Origin: Planococcus kocurii | GTDB lineage: Bacteria; Bacillota; Bacilli; Bacillales_A; Planococcaceae | DNA length: 64,000 nt | Direction of reading: 5' to 3' | Assembly: GCF_001465835.2 (NCBI RefSeq) | Contig: NZ_CP013661.2 | Coordinates: 1,294,501 to 1,358,500 of the forward strand | In this document: positions 35,592 to 43,177 of the stretch, piece after piece | Position numbering within the stretch: the stretch's first letter is position 1 | How the letters are laid out: each line of letters starts with the position of its first letter | Translations under genes and position numbers: made by a program | The notes under the pieces: model-generated | Databases searched by the model: none | What the model was told of the DNA's origin: nothing | What the model saw: only the letters and a program-made list of their open reading frames with translations

Positions 35592-35638
35592 AAAAAGGCG
35601 TACAGCTTTTCCCGTAAGGAAATGCTGTACGCCTTTTG
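35592..35638. terminator. Bidirectional terminator
   Basis: A stem AAAAGGCGTACAGC with its complement, separated by about 17 bases, lies between the convergent BCCT and putP genes. Confidence 0.85.
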
Positions 35639-35645
35639 ATTTTTC

Positions 35646-37166
35646 TTACTTGTCTTCGTTGATTAATCGAACCGTTTCATCAAACTCTTTCTCAATCTCT
35701 GCATCTGGTTTGTAAGTAACGAGACTCACAAGCCATGTCACGAGTAAGCACAAGAAGAAACCAGGAATGATTTCATAAACACTGCCTATGAAATTCGTCA
35801 TTTCAGTAGCTCCAGGATCTTCTGGTTTTGTACCAACTAATTTCCAAACGATAACTGTTACAGCGCCGACAATCATTCCTGCCAATGCACCTTTTGAAGT
35901 TAGCTTGCGCCAGAATAGTGACAACAAAATGATTGGTCCAAAAGCAGCACCAAACCCTGCCCATGCGTAAGCAACTAGATCTAAAATAGTATTATTTTGT
36001 TTCCATGCTAGAGCGGCTGCAATGATGGCAATCGCTGCAACAGCAATTCTGCCAAGTGATACATATCCTTTAGCTGATGCTTCTTTTTTAAAGAAAATTT
36101 TGTATAAATCTTCAATAAGCGCTGAAGAACTTACGATAAGCTGAGAAGAAATCGTACTCATAACAGCGGCCAAAACTGCAGCTAGTACAAAACCTGCCAC
36201 TAATGGATGAAACAAAATTTGGCTCAAGTCAAGAAACACAGATTCAGGATCTACTAACGTCGCTGAAGGATTTTGCTGGAAATAAGCAATCCCGATAAGC
36301 GCTGTTGCAGTTGCTCCGAGAAGACTGAAAATCATCCAGCTCATCCCAATGCGGCGCGCTACACGAACTTCCTTCAATGTTTTAATCGCCATAAAACGAA
36401 CAATGATATGGGGTTGACCGAAGTAACCAAGGCCCCAAGCAACTGCAGAAATAACGCCGATTGTCGAAGCGCCAGAAACCAAGCTCAACATATTCGGATC
36501 TACCTCGCGAATACTTGCAGCGGTTTCACCAAATCCACCTGTAGCAAAAATACCTACTACTGGTACGGCAATTAGCGCCAGAACCATCATAATTCCTTGT
36601 ACAAAATCTGTGTAGCTGACCGCCAGAAATCCGCCAAACAAGGTATAGGCGACAACAACAATCGAACCTAAGACAAGCCCTAAATGATAGTCCATTCCGA
36701 ATGAACTCTGGAAAAATAAGCCTGAAGCTACCATACCAGACGAAACGTAAAATGTGAAAAAGATCAAAATAATAATACCCGAAGCAATTCGTAACAACCG
36801 TGATTTATCTTTCAGACGATTCTCCAAAAAGCTTGGGATCGTAATCGAGTCACTAGTAACAAATGAGTAAATTCTGAGACGTGGCGCTACAAAGTACCAG
36901 TTTAAAAAGGCACCTACCGTTAGTCCAATAGCAATCCATACCTCAACTAATCCACCTACATAAATGGCACCCGGTAAGCCAAGTAACAGCCATCCAGACA
37001 TATCCGATGCACCGGCACTAAGTGCGGCTACTGCTGGTCCAAGACCCCTGCCACCAAGCATGTAGTCGGATAAGTTGGCAGTTTTTCGGTAAGCATACCA
37101 GCCAATGTATAGCATGGCACCTAGATAAACAGATAAAGCAATGATTTGATAAGTTGCATCTGTCAT
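35646..37166 (-). CDS. putP: Sodium/proline symporter (PutP/OpuE)
   Basis: A 506-residue sodium:solute symporter with 13 spans. Family marks are G-G-R-G-L-G-P near residue 38, the S-A-G-A-S-D-M-S-G-W sodium/proline site, and G-Y-F-G-Q-P-H. It imports proline either as osmoprotectant (OpuE role) or as nutrient (PutP role). The neighbouring betaine transporter favours the former, but no put catabolic genes or osmotic promoter settle the matter. Confidence 0.9.
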   Translation of the reverse strand: MTDATYQIIALSVYLGAMLYIGWYAYRKTANLSDYMLGGRGLGPAVAALSAGASDMSGWLLLGLPGAIYVGGLVEVWIAIGLTVGAFLNWYFVAPRLRIYSFVTSDSITIPSFLENRLKDKSRLLRIASGIIILIFFTFYVSSGMVASGLFFQSSFGMDYHLGLVLGSIVVVAYTLFGGFLAVSYTDFVQGIMMVLALIAVPVVGIFATGGFGETAASIREVDPNMLSLVSGASTIGVISAVAWGLGYFGQPHIIVRFMAIKTLKEVRVARRIGMSWMIFSLLGATATALIGIAYFQQNPSATLVDPESVFLDLSQILFHPLVAGFVLAAVLAAVMSTISSQLIVSSSALIEDLYKIFFKKEASAKGYVSLGRIAVAAIAIIAAALAWKQNNTILDLVAYAWAGFGAAFGPIILLSLFWRKLTSKGALAGMIVGAVTVIVWKLVGTKPEDPGATEMTNFIGSVYEIIPGFFLCLLVTWLVSLVTYKPDAEIEKEFDETVRLINEDK

Positions 37167-37228
37167 TTTATCCCCTCCTTATTTAACAGTGTAACATTAT
37201 TGTCACTTATTAAAAGTCCTCTTTTTCG

Positions 37229-37254
37229 GTTTTGCAGCAAATTCAAGGGGGAAT
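37229..37254 (+). promoter_or_regulatory. Candidate sigma-B promoter of the YdaT-like gene
   Basis: GTTTTG (37229-37234) and GGGAAT (37249-37254) are 14 bases apart; the -10 fits GGGWAW exactly. The start codon is 25 bases downstream. Confidence 0.55.
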
Positions 37255-37278
37255 CACAAGGACAAGGAGGCGATTTTA

Positions 37279-37647
37279 ATGCCGTGGAACGAAGATAATT
37301 ATCCAGAATCATTTAAAAATCTTGATAGTGCTGTTCGTCATAAAGCAATAGAAATTGCCAATGCACTGCTTCGCGATGGTTACACAGAAGGTCGCGCGAT
37401 TCCAATTGCCTTAGACCAAGCCAAAAAAACTGAAATGGGCGCTGAAGAACGACCTGTCTACGAAATCAAAAAACATGAAGATGGTTGGCAATTAAAGAAA
37501 AAAGACAGTAAAAGAGCGATTCTGATTGAAGAAACGAAAGATAGTCTAATGGGAGAAGCAAAGCGCTATGTTACAAAAAATCACGGAGAACTTCACATCT
37601 ATGCAGCAGACGGATCACTGTCTGAAACTCTGTACGAATCATCCTAA
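37279..37647 (+). CDS. ydaT: YdaT-like general stress protein with DUF2188 domain
   Basis: A 122-residue hydrophilic protein. Residues 1-50 (M-P-W-N-E-D-N-Y-P.. with G-Y-x-E-G-R-A-I-P-I-A) match Bacillus YdaT, a sigma-B-dependent stress protein. Residues 60-120 form a DUF2188 repeat (W-Q-L-K-K-K-D..., H-I-Y-A-A-D-G-S). No biochemical function is known. Start follows AAGGAGG. It is a single gene with its own sigma-B-like promoter and terminator. Confidence 0.82.
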   Translation: MPWNEDNYPESFKNLDSAVRHKAIEIANALLRDGYTEGRAIPIALDQAKKTEMGAEERPVYEIKKHEDGWQLKKKDSKRAILIEETKDSLMGEAKRYVTKNHGELHIYAADGSLSETLYESS

Positions 37648-37650
37648 AAC

Positions 37651-37688
37651 AGTAAAAAGCCGCTGTCGACTGACAGCAGCTTTTTACT
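37651..37688. terminator. Bidirectional terminator
   Basis: The stem AGTAAAAAGC with its complement, plus an inner CTGTC/GACAG arm, lies between the convergent ydaT-like and desR genes and overlaps the desR stop codon. Confidence 0.85.
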
Positions 37689-38283
37689 TGAACCAGCCTT
37701 TCTCTTTAAGCCGTGAAATGGCTTCAATTCGATTTCCTACTTCTAACTTGTCCAATATTGTTGAAATGTAATTCCGTACAGTACCTGTTGTAATGAACAG
37801 CTCTTTAGCAATTTCTTTTGTACTACGTCCTTCAGCAATCAATTCCATCACCTGTTTTTCCCGATCAGTCAATGGGTTTTCGTCAGCATAAGCTAAGTCC
37901 ACTAGTTCAGGAGCATAAATTCTGCGGCCATCCATAATTGTTCGAATGGATGTGGCCAAGTCTTCACTTGGACTATCTTTTAGCAAATAACCGCTAACTC
38001 CAGCTTTTCTAGCACGTTCAAAATAGCCTGAACGTGCAAATGTAGTCAAAATAATAATTTTACACGGCTTGTCTTTTAAAATTTCCGCTGCATCCAATCC
38101 GCTTTTCAATGGCATTTCAATATCCATGATGCAAATTTCTGGTTGCAGTTTTTCCACAAGCTCGATTGCCTCTTCTCCATTCGATGCTTTACCGACCACT
38201 TCCATGTCCTCTTCTAAATCCAACAGTGACCCTAAAGCCCCGAGCATCATTCGCTGATCTTCAGCTAATACGATTCGAATCAT
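37684..38283 (-). CDS. desR: Response regulator DesR
   Basis: A 199-residue NarL/FixJ regulator, the exact length of Bacillus DesR. The receiver has the phosphoacceptor D54 (I-M-D-I-E-M-P) and the C-terminal LuxR-type helix-turn-helix (L-T-D-R-E-K-Q-V-M-E-L). Phosphorylated by DesK in the cold, it activates des. It overlaps desK by four bases. Confidence 0.93.
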   Translation of the reverse strand: MIRIVLAEDQRMMLGALGSLLDLEEDMEVVGKASNGEEAIELVEKLQPEICIMDIEMPLKSGLDAAEILKDKPCKIIILTTFARSGYFERARKAGVSGYLLKDSPSEDLATSIRTIMDGRRIYAPELVDLAYADENPLTDREKQVMELIAEGRSTKEIAKELFITTGTVRNYISTILDKLEVGNRIEAISRLKEKGWFK

Positions 38284-39416
38284 TTTACTGCCTCCTTTGA
38301 ACTATAAAGAATTACGTTCGGCACCCGGATGTTCAAGGTCGTGCCTTCCATCACTTTAATTCCTACCGAACCATTTACAAACTCCAATCGTTCGCGCATA
38401 CCAGCCAATCCGTTTCCTTGCAGAGAAGTATTTCCTTCTGGAAATCCTTGTCCGTCATCTTGCACTTGCACCAGAATTTCTTCGGGATTTTGCTTGATCA
38501 ATACGCTGCAACGCGCTGCACCACTATGCTTCACGACATTCGTCACTGCTTCTTTTAAGCACATACTTAGAACATTTTCTACTAACAAGGGGGTGTTCGT
38601 CAGCTGCGGTGAACCGTAGAACACAAAATCAATTTCAGCAGCTTTTAAAATTTGCTGCACCCGCAAAATTTCTTCATCCAGTTTGGTGCCTCGCATATTA
38701 GACACTAACTCACGCACTTCTTTTAAAGCTGTACGTGCTGTTTGTCGAACATCGTTTATTTCATTTAAAGCAGACTCTGGATTCCGGTAAATCAATTTAC
38801 CTGCTAAATCACTTTTCAAGCCAATTAAAGATAATTTTTGCCCCAACGTATCATGCAAATCACGAGCAATTCGTTCACGTTCTTCGATAATCACCAGTTG
38901 AGAAATTCGTTTGTTCGCATCTTCTAGCTGACCTTCTAATTTTTCTCGTTTGTTTCGGTTATACGTATTAAACGGCAATAAAATAACACCTAGTACACTA
39001 AGCACAATAAATGGTAGCTGAGAGATATACAATTCACTATGGTCAAAAAAGCCAAATACAATAGCTGCAATTGTCATGCCAATATGAAGGCCATAAATAA
39101 TGAAAAATCCTACTTTATTGCGTAAATTACCGATAAAAAAGGCCACAAAAATAGACAGATATACATACCCAAACAAGAAAATCATTCCAATATTAATCGC
39201 CATTTCAAAACTTACCCAAACATACACAAAGCCAGTTCTTGAATTAAAAGACAACCGGTACGCAAGGAAAAACAACAACAAGAGCAAAATACCGAAAATA
39301 ATTTCAGGTAATGAGGAAGATCGAAAGATAAAGAAGAATGGCAAAATACAAAAGATCACCCAAGCATAGAGACTCAGCCAAGGATTTTTAGGGAATATTT
39401 GATACCAGCTTTGCAT
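38280..39416 (-). CDS. desK: Membrane-thickness/temperature sensor kinase DesK
   Basis: A 378-residue histidine kinase with four to five spans and a HisKA_3 domain. With the ATG at 39416, five bases after AGGAGG, the phosphoacceptor is H188 (A-R-D-L-H-D-T-L-G-Q), the same number as in Bacillus DesK. The HATPase block ends in G-L-A-G-M-R-E-R-L. It senses thickening of the membrane on cooling through its spans and signals to DesR. des lies immediately upstream across a terminator. Confidence 0.92.
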   Translation of the reverse strand: MQSWYQIFPKNPWLSLYAWVIFCILPFFFIFRSSSLPEIIFGILLLLLFFLAYRLSFNSRTGFVYVWVSFEMAINIGMIFLFGYVYLSIFVAFFIGNLRNKVGFFIIYGLHIGMTIAAIVFGFFDHSELYISQLPFIVLSVLGVILLPFNTYNRNKREKLEGQLEDANKRISQLVIIEERERIARDLHDTLGQKLSLIGLKSDLAGKLIYRNPESALNEINDVRQTARTALKEVRELVSNMRGTKLDEEILRVQQILKAAEIDFVFYGSPQLTNTPLLVENVLSMCLKEAVTNVVKHSGAARCSVLIKQNPEEILVQVQDDGQGFPEGNTSLQGNGLAGMRERLEFVNGSVGIKVMEGTTLNIRVPNVILYSSKEAVK

Positions 39417-39471
39417 AAGGGCCTCCTGTTCATTTCTATGTGATTTCATCATAGCAAATAATAAGCAAAAG

Positions 39472-39501
39472 AAAAAACCATTCCGCTAAGAATGGTTTTT
39501 T
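39472..39501 (-). terminator. Terminator between des and desKR
   Basis: A 12-base-pair stem AAAAAACCATTC with its complement and a T-run. It separates strong cold-induced des transcription from desKR, which then depend on read-through or their own promoter. Confidence 0.8.
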
Positions 39502-39514
39502 TCTAGTTACTTTC

Positions 39515-40534
39515 TTATTGTTCAGCCGTTTTCGAATCAGCTAACAAGTGCTTGATTTCACCAAATGTAACGAATGTTTTATTTGGTGCATCGTACAATT
39601 TGTAGCTCAATGATTTAAGACTAGATTTAATATCAATTGTTGTTGCCTGTTGAAGTGGCGGTGTCGATTCATGTGCTTTTTCCAAGTTATAGTTTGGAAC
39701 TCGAGGGCTCAAGTGATGCACATGGTGGAAGCCGATGTTGCCAGTTACCCACTGCAATACTTTTGGAAGTTGGTAATACGAGCTTCCTTCGATGGCTGCT
39801 TTAACGTAATCCCACTCATTTTCGTCTTCAAAGTATGAATCCTCAAATGTGTGTTGAACATAGAATAACCAAATTCCAAGTGCTCCTGCAATGAACATCG
39901 TTGTTCCTTGCACGATTACAAATGCCTGCCAACCAATTGCTAAGATTAACAACGTATAAATGACCACAAGTGAAATGTTGATCAAATACGTATTGTTGCG
40001 TTCTTTTTTGCGTGCATCTTTACGATTAAAACGACTTGAAATTAAGACTAAGAATAATGGTCCAAATCCGAACATAACCAAAGGATTACGATACATACGG
40101 TATTTAAAACGTTCCCATTTTGAAGCTTCTACATATTCTTCAATCGTCATAACCCAAATGTCGCCGACTCCGCGCTTATCAAGATTACCACTTGAAGCAT
40201 GGTGAATCGAATGTTCTCGTTTCCACTTTTCATAAGCGAAAAGCGTCATGATCCCTGTTAGCGTACCAACAACGGCATTTGCTTTTTTGTTTTTGAAGAA
40301 CGATCCGTGTGTGCAATCATGGAAAATGATAAACGTACGGATGACAAATGCTGCAGCTACTGCTGACAATGCAATTGTTAGCCAAATTGAGACATCAAGT
40401 GCTTGGTAAGCCAAGAACCATGCCAAGATAAAAGGTGGAATTGTATTTAATAATTGTCTAACACTCGATTTTACATCTGCTTTTTCGAAAGGGGCAACAA
40501 ATTTGCGTAACTGTGCTGTTTTTTCTCTGCTCAT
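39515..40534 (-). CDS. des: Acyl-lipid fatty acid desaturase
   Basis: A 339-residue di-iron membrane desaturase that introduces a double bond (delta-5 in Bacillus) into acyl chains of membrane lipids on cold shock. Three histidine boxes are intact: H72-D-C-T-H, H108-S-I-H-H, and H-H-V-H-H in the C-terminal third. Start follows AAGGAGG. Its upstream region has a 14-base palindrome that could be the DesR site. Confidence 0.93.
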   Translation of the reverse strand: MSREKTAQLRKFVAPFEKADVKSSVRQLLNTIPPFILAWFLAYQALDVSIWLTIALSAVAAAFVIRTFIIFHDCTHGSFFKNKKANAVVGTLTGIMTLFAYEKWKREHSIHHASSGNLDKRGVGDIWVMTIEEYVEASKWERFKYRMYRNPLVMFGFGPLFLVLISSRFNRKDARKKERNNTYLINISLVVIYTLLILAIGWQAFVIVQGTTMFIAGALGIWLFYVQHTFEDSYFEDENEWDYVKAAIEGSSYYQLPKVLQWVTGNIGFHHVHHLSPRVPNYNLEKAHESTPPLQQATTIDIKSSLKSLSYKLYDAPNKTFVTFGEIKHLLADSKTAEQ

Positions 40535-40641
40535 GTTTTCAAATTCCTCCTTAAACGGACTTTTTCGGTCCGGATAACTTATTAATCTTATCTTAACTGG
40601 AAATCCTCGGGCGAATAAGACACAAACGTCTATATTTCTAT

Positions 40642-40655
40642 ATGACAGTTGTCAT
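40642..40655. promoter_or_regulatory. Palindrome between des and the divergent small gene, candidate DesR site
   Basis: ATGACA-GT-TGTCAT is a near-perfect inverted repeat 108 bases upstream of des and 87 bases upstream of the divergent small gene. DesR is the obvious candidate to bind it. Confidence 0.5.
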
Positions 40656-40741
40656 GTATTTTAAGAAATCTACTCTTTTAAAATTACAAGCGATATGTGT
40701 ATACTATAAATAGACAGAAAAATCAGAACGGAGTGAAGCAT

Positions 40742-40972
40742 ATGACTGGACTAGTCGCCGTCATTATGGTCTTTTCGATTCCACTGGCAGGTATTATTAC
40801 TTCTCACCTTCAAACACAAACGAAGCTTAAAGGGAAAATGATCAGTGAGCAATTAGAGTTAGAAAAACTAAAGCATGAAAACTTCGTTATTGAAACACAG
40901 AAAATGCGGCTTGAGCTTGAACAAATGAAGTTAGAAGATACCAAAAAAGATAATAACCTGTTATTAAAATAG
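40742..40972 (+). CDS. Small membrane-anchored coiled-coil protein
   Basis: A 76-residue protein. Residues 1-20 are a membrane span (L-V-A-V-I-M-V-F-S-I-P-L-A-G-I-I); the rest is a charged helix with heptad-like leucines (L-E-L-E-K-L-K-H-E-N, then M-R-L-E-L-E-Q-M-K-L). It recalls PspB-like small proteins in layout but is not clearly homologous. The ATG at 40742 follows GGAGTGAAGC. A promoter TTTAAA-N17-TATACT lies upstream. It is transcribed away from des and may share its regulatory region. Confidence 0.7.
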   Translation: MTGLVAVIMVFSIPLAGIITSHLQTQTKLKGKMISEQLELEKLKHENFVIETQKMRLELEQMKLEDTKKDNNLLLK

Positions 40973-40978
40973 CAAGCG

Positions 40979-41000
40979 TGAAAAAGACGAAGCTTTTTCA
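40979..41000 (+). terminator. Terminator of the small coiled-coil gene
   Basis: An eight-base-pair stem TGAAAAAG/CTTTTTCA with a six-base loop directly after the stop. Confidence 0.65.
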
Positions 41001-41288
41001 TTAGCCTCTAAAAAATGCAATCTTCGGAACGCTCGATTGCACTCGATAGAACCAAACACATTTTCTCCGTTAATTTTGCATATGCCGTGGATTTGCGTCA
41101 TCCTTTCATCTTAAAGAGCTGCTTTAATCTTGCTTTCATTTTAGAGCCACGGACGATTTTTTGTATTTTTTCAGATTCAAAATGGCTAAACGACCCTTCC
41201 TAAGGAAATAGCACGTGGTGCAACCGGCTGAGGCTGTGCTCGCAGAAAGCGTTCGTCTTGGTGGACATCAGCCTGTTCTTTAACATGC
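41001..41288. other. Non-coding or relic stretch
   Basis: No gene is supported. On the minus strand 41113-41205 an open stretch without a good start codon reads like the end of a basic protein (K-M-K-A-R-L-K-Q-L-F-K-M-K-G), possibly a relic. The block 41195-41275 (with GGCTGAGGCTGTGCTCGCAG and AAAGCGTTCGTC) has the look of the dispersed intergenic repeats common in Bacillaceae, but no second copy is in the window. Confidence 0.35.
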
Positions 41289-41344
41289 AAAAGAGGCTAC
41301 ACTCAACAGGTCTTTTTGATGACCTGTTGAGTGTAGCCTCTTTT
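41289..41344. terminator. Perfect 24-base-pair hairpin, terminator
   Basis: AAAAGAGGCTACACTCAACA continues to a 24-base stem with an exact complement and an eight-base loop. It would end cydC transcription and act in both directions. The perfection of the stem suggests recent origin or selection. Confidence 0.8.
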
Positions 41345-41362
41345 GTTCGTCTCTATTAAAAC

Positions 41363-41471
41363 TCCACACCCAGATTCTCGGGTCATAAGCCTACCCGGCT
41401 GTGTGGCAAAGAGCGCCACACTGCCGGTCTGTCTTATGCCTGTCGAATCTACACGGGCGCTTGCGCTTTTC
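41363..41471 (-). repeat. Single copy of the long hairpin repeat, diverged core
   Basis: Read on the minus strand it starts AAAAGCGCAAGCGCCCGTG and contains AGATTCGACAGGCATAAGA and CTTATGACCCGAGAATCTGG as in the 8061-8486 array. The inner stem is different in sequence (CCGGCAGTGTGGC with GCCACACAGCCGG) but still paired. It abuts the cydC stop codon. Confidence 0.85.
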
Positions 41472-43177
41472 TATGCAAATACGCTGTTTTCTATTTGTTT
41501 TAATTGATAGAAATAAGCTTTTCTTTCCATCAGTTCTTGGTAGGTTCCACTTTCCTGGATACGCCCATTTTCCATAACGATAATCTGATCCATTTGTTCG
41601 AGTCCCGCCAAGTCATGACTAATAATGACGAACAAATCTTTGTCCCCTTGTCGGAATAGTTCTTGGTAAATGGCGTGAGCTGTTAAGTTATCGACGGAAG
41701 AAACTGGTTCATCAAGAAGCCACAGTGATTTGCCTCTTAGGATTGCCCGTGCAATAGCCAGTCGTTGCTTTTGTCCACCAGACAAATTCTGCCCCTTTTC
41801 TTCTACTGTCGTTGTCAAAGGAAACAATTCTAACTGAACTCTAGCCAATGCTTTTTTCATCTGCTCATCGCTTGCCAATGGATTGGCAAGCAATAAGTTG
41901 CTACGAATTGTGCCGTAAAAGAAATGATTTTCCTGCAATACGATATTCATTTCCTGCCAAACAGTTTCTTGTTCAAGCATCTCTACTGGCTTTCCACCGA
42001 TTGACAATTGACCTTGTTCAACAGGAAAAACATTCAGTAGTAATTGCAAAAGCGTTGACTTACCTGAACCACTTGGCCCGACAATCGCTGTTTTCGTGCC
42101 TGGCTTTAAATGGAGTGAGACATCATCAATCGCTAAGCTTTTTTCCCCAGGATAGCTAAAAGAAGCTCCCGTAAGTTTAATATCAAGCGGTCCGCTCGGA
42201 ATTCCCTCTGCTCCTTGTAGCACGGCGTCCTCAGAAACAACTTCTTGTAATCTTACTGCAGCTTTTCGGCTTTCTTCAAAATAAGTAGGAAACGCGGCCA
42301 TAGGTGCTACGTTTTCAAAAGCGGCAATGGAAATCATCACGAGCATGGCCAAGTACAAGCCATTTAATTCACCTGCTGCTACAAAATACGCACCAACAGC
42401 TAACACAAAAAACGACACTAGTAATGCCACAAGCGCATTACTAGACTGCGCTAGGTTTTCCTCTAAGCCTTCTCTCCGCTGACCTTCGTTATATTGAGCC
42501 GCATCACTTTTCAACTGTTGCTCTTTTACACCAAGCTGCTGATAGATTTTCAGATCACGAAACCCATAAAGAAACTCCGTAGCTTCGATGGCTAAATTTC
42601 CTCGTTGTACTCTGACTTGTCCATCTGTACGACGCTTTCTACTAGAGAAAAGCGCTGGCACTGCCACAATTGTTAGCAGCATTCCGACCACCATCACACT
42701 AGCAATTCCCATAGAGAAAAACGCACTAAAGAAAATGGTGCTTAAAAAGACGATACCTAATACGACTGGCGGATAAAAAACGCGCAGCAGAAAGTTCTGT
42801 AGGCTTTCAACATCCCCAACAATTCGGGACAGCAAATCCCCACTCCGGTACTTACCAAATATTCCGGGAGCGAGTGGCGACAAACGTTCAAAAAATGACA
42901 CTCTTAAGTGGCTTAGCATGGTAAAGGTTGCTCGGTGAGAATACAAACGCTCCCCATAACGACTCAACGCTGAAGCAAAGCCGAACAGTTTCAGACATGC
43001 TGCCATAACAACGAGTGTCGTCATCTGCGAGGTCAATGCCGCCTTCGAAATCAAATACCCACTTGAACCCATCAATGCTACGCTAGCAATTCCTGCTAAA
43101 AATCCGAAGGAAATCGCAATCGAGACATCCTTCTTCTCGATAAATGTTAGTTTTAGAATATGTTTTAATTCATTCAT
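41471..43177 (-). CDS. cydC: CydC subunit of the thiol/heme ABC exporter
   Basis: A 568-residue half transporter, six spans plus ATPase. Walker A is G-P-S-G-S-G-K-S-T and the signature L-S-G-G-Q-K-Q-R. With CydD it is needed for assembly of cytochrome bd oxidase, exporting reduced thiols or handling heme. It overlaps cydD by four bases. cydAB are not in the window. Confidence 0.9.
   Translation of the reverse strand: MNELKHILKLTFIEKKDVSIAISFGFLAGIASVALMGSSGYLISKAALTSQMTTLVVMAACLKLFGFASALSRYGERLYSHRATFTMLSHLRVSFFERLSPLAPGIFGKYRSGDLLSRIVGDVESLQNFLLRVFYPPVVLGIVFLSTIFFSAFFSMGIASVMVVGMLLTIVAVPALFSSRKRRTDGQVRVQRGNLAIEATEFLYGFRDLKIYQQLGVKEQQLKSDAAQYNEGQRREGLEENLAQSSNALVALLVSFFVLAVGAYFVAAGELNGLYLAMLVMISIAAFENVAPMAAFPTYFEESRKAAVRLQEVVSEDAVLQGAEGIPSGPLDIKLTGASFSYPGEKSLAIDDVSLHLKPGTKTAIVGPSGSGKSTLLQLLLNVFPVEQGQLSIGGKPVEMLEQETVWQEMNIVLQENHFFYGTIRSNLLLANPLASDEQMKKALARVQLELFPLTTTVEEKGQNLSGGQKQRLAIARAILRGKSLWLLDEPVSSVDNLTAHAIYQELFRQGDKDLFVIISHDLAGLEQMDQIIVMENGRIQESGTYQELMERKAYFYQLKQIENSVFA

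Noticed and set aside
37180..37206. GTGACA/TGTTAC inverted repeat upstream of putP as an operator
   Set aside because: Short and imperfect, does not fit a GlnR box, and no other support.
41015..41203. 62-codon open frame on the plus strand in the gap before the repeat
   Set aside because: No ribosome site, atypical composition and no family; it overlaps a minus-strand coding-like relic.
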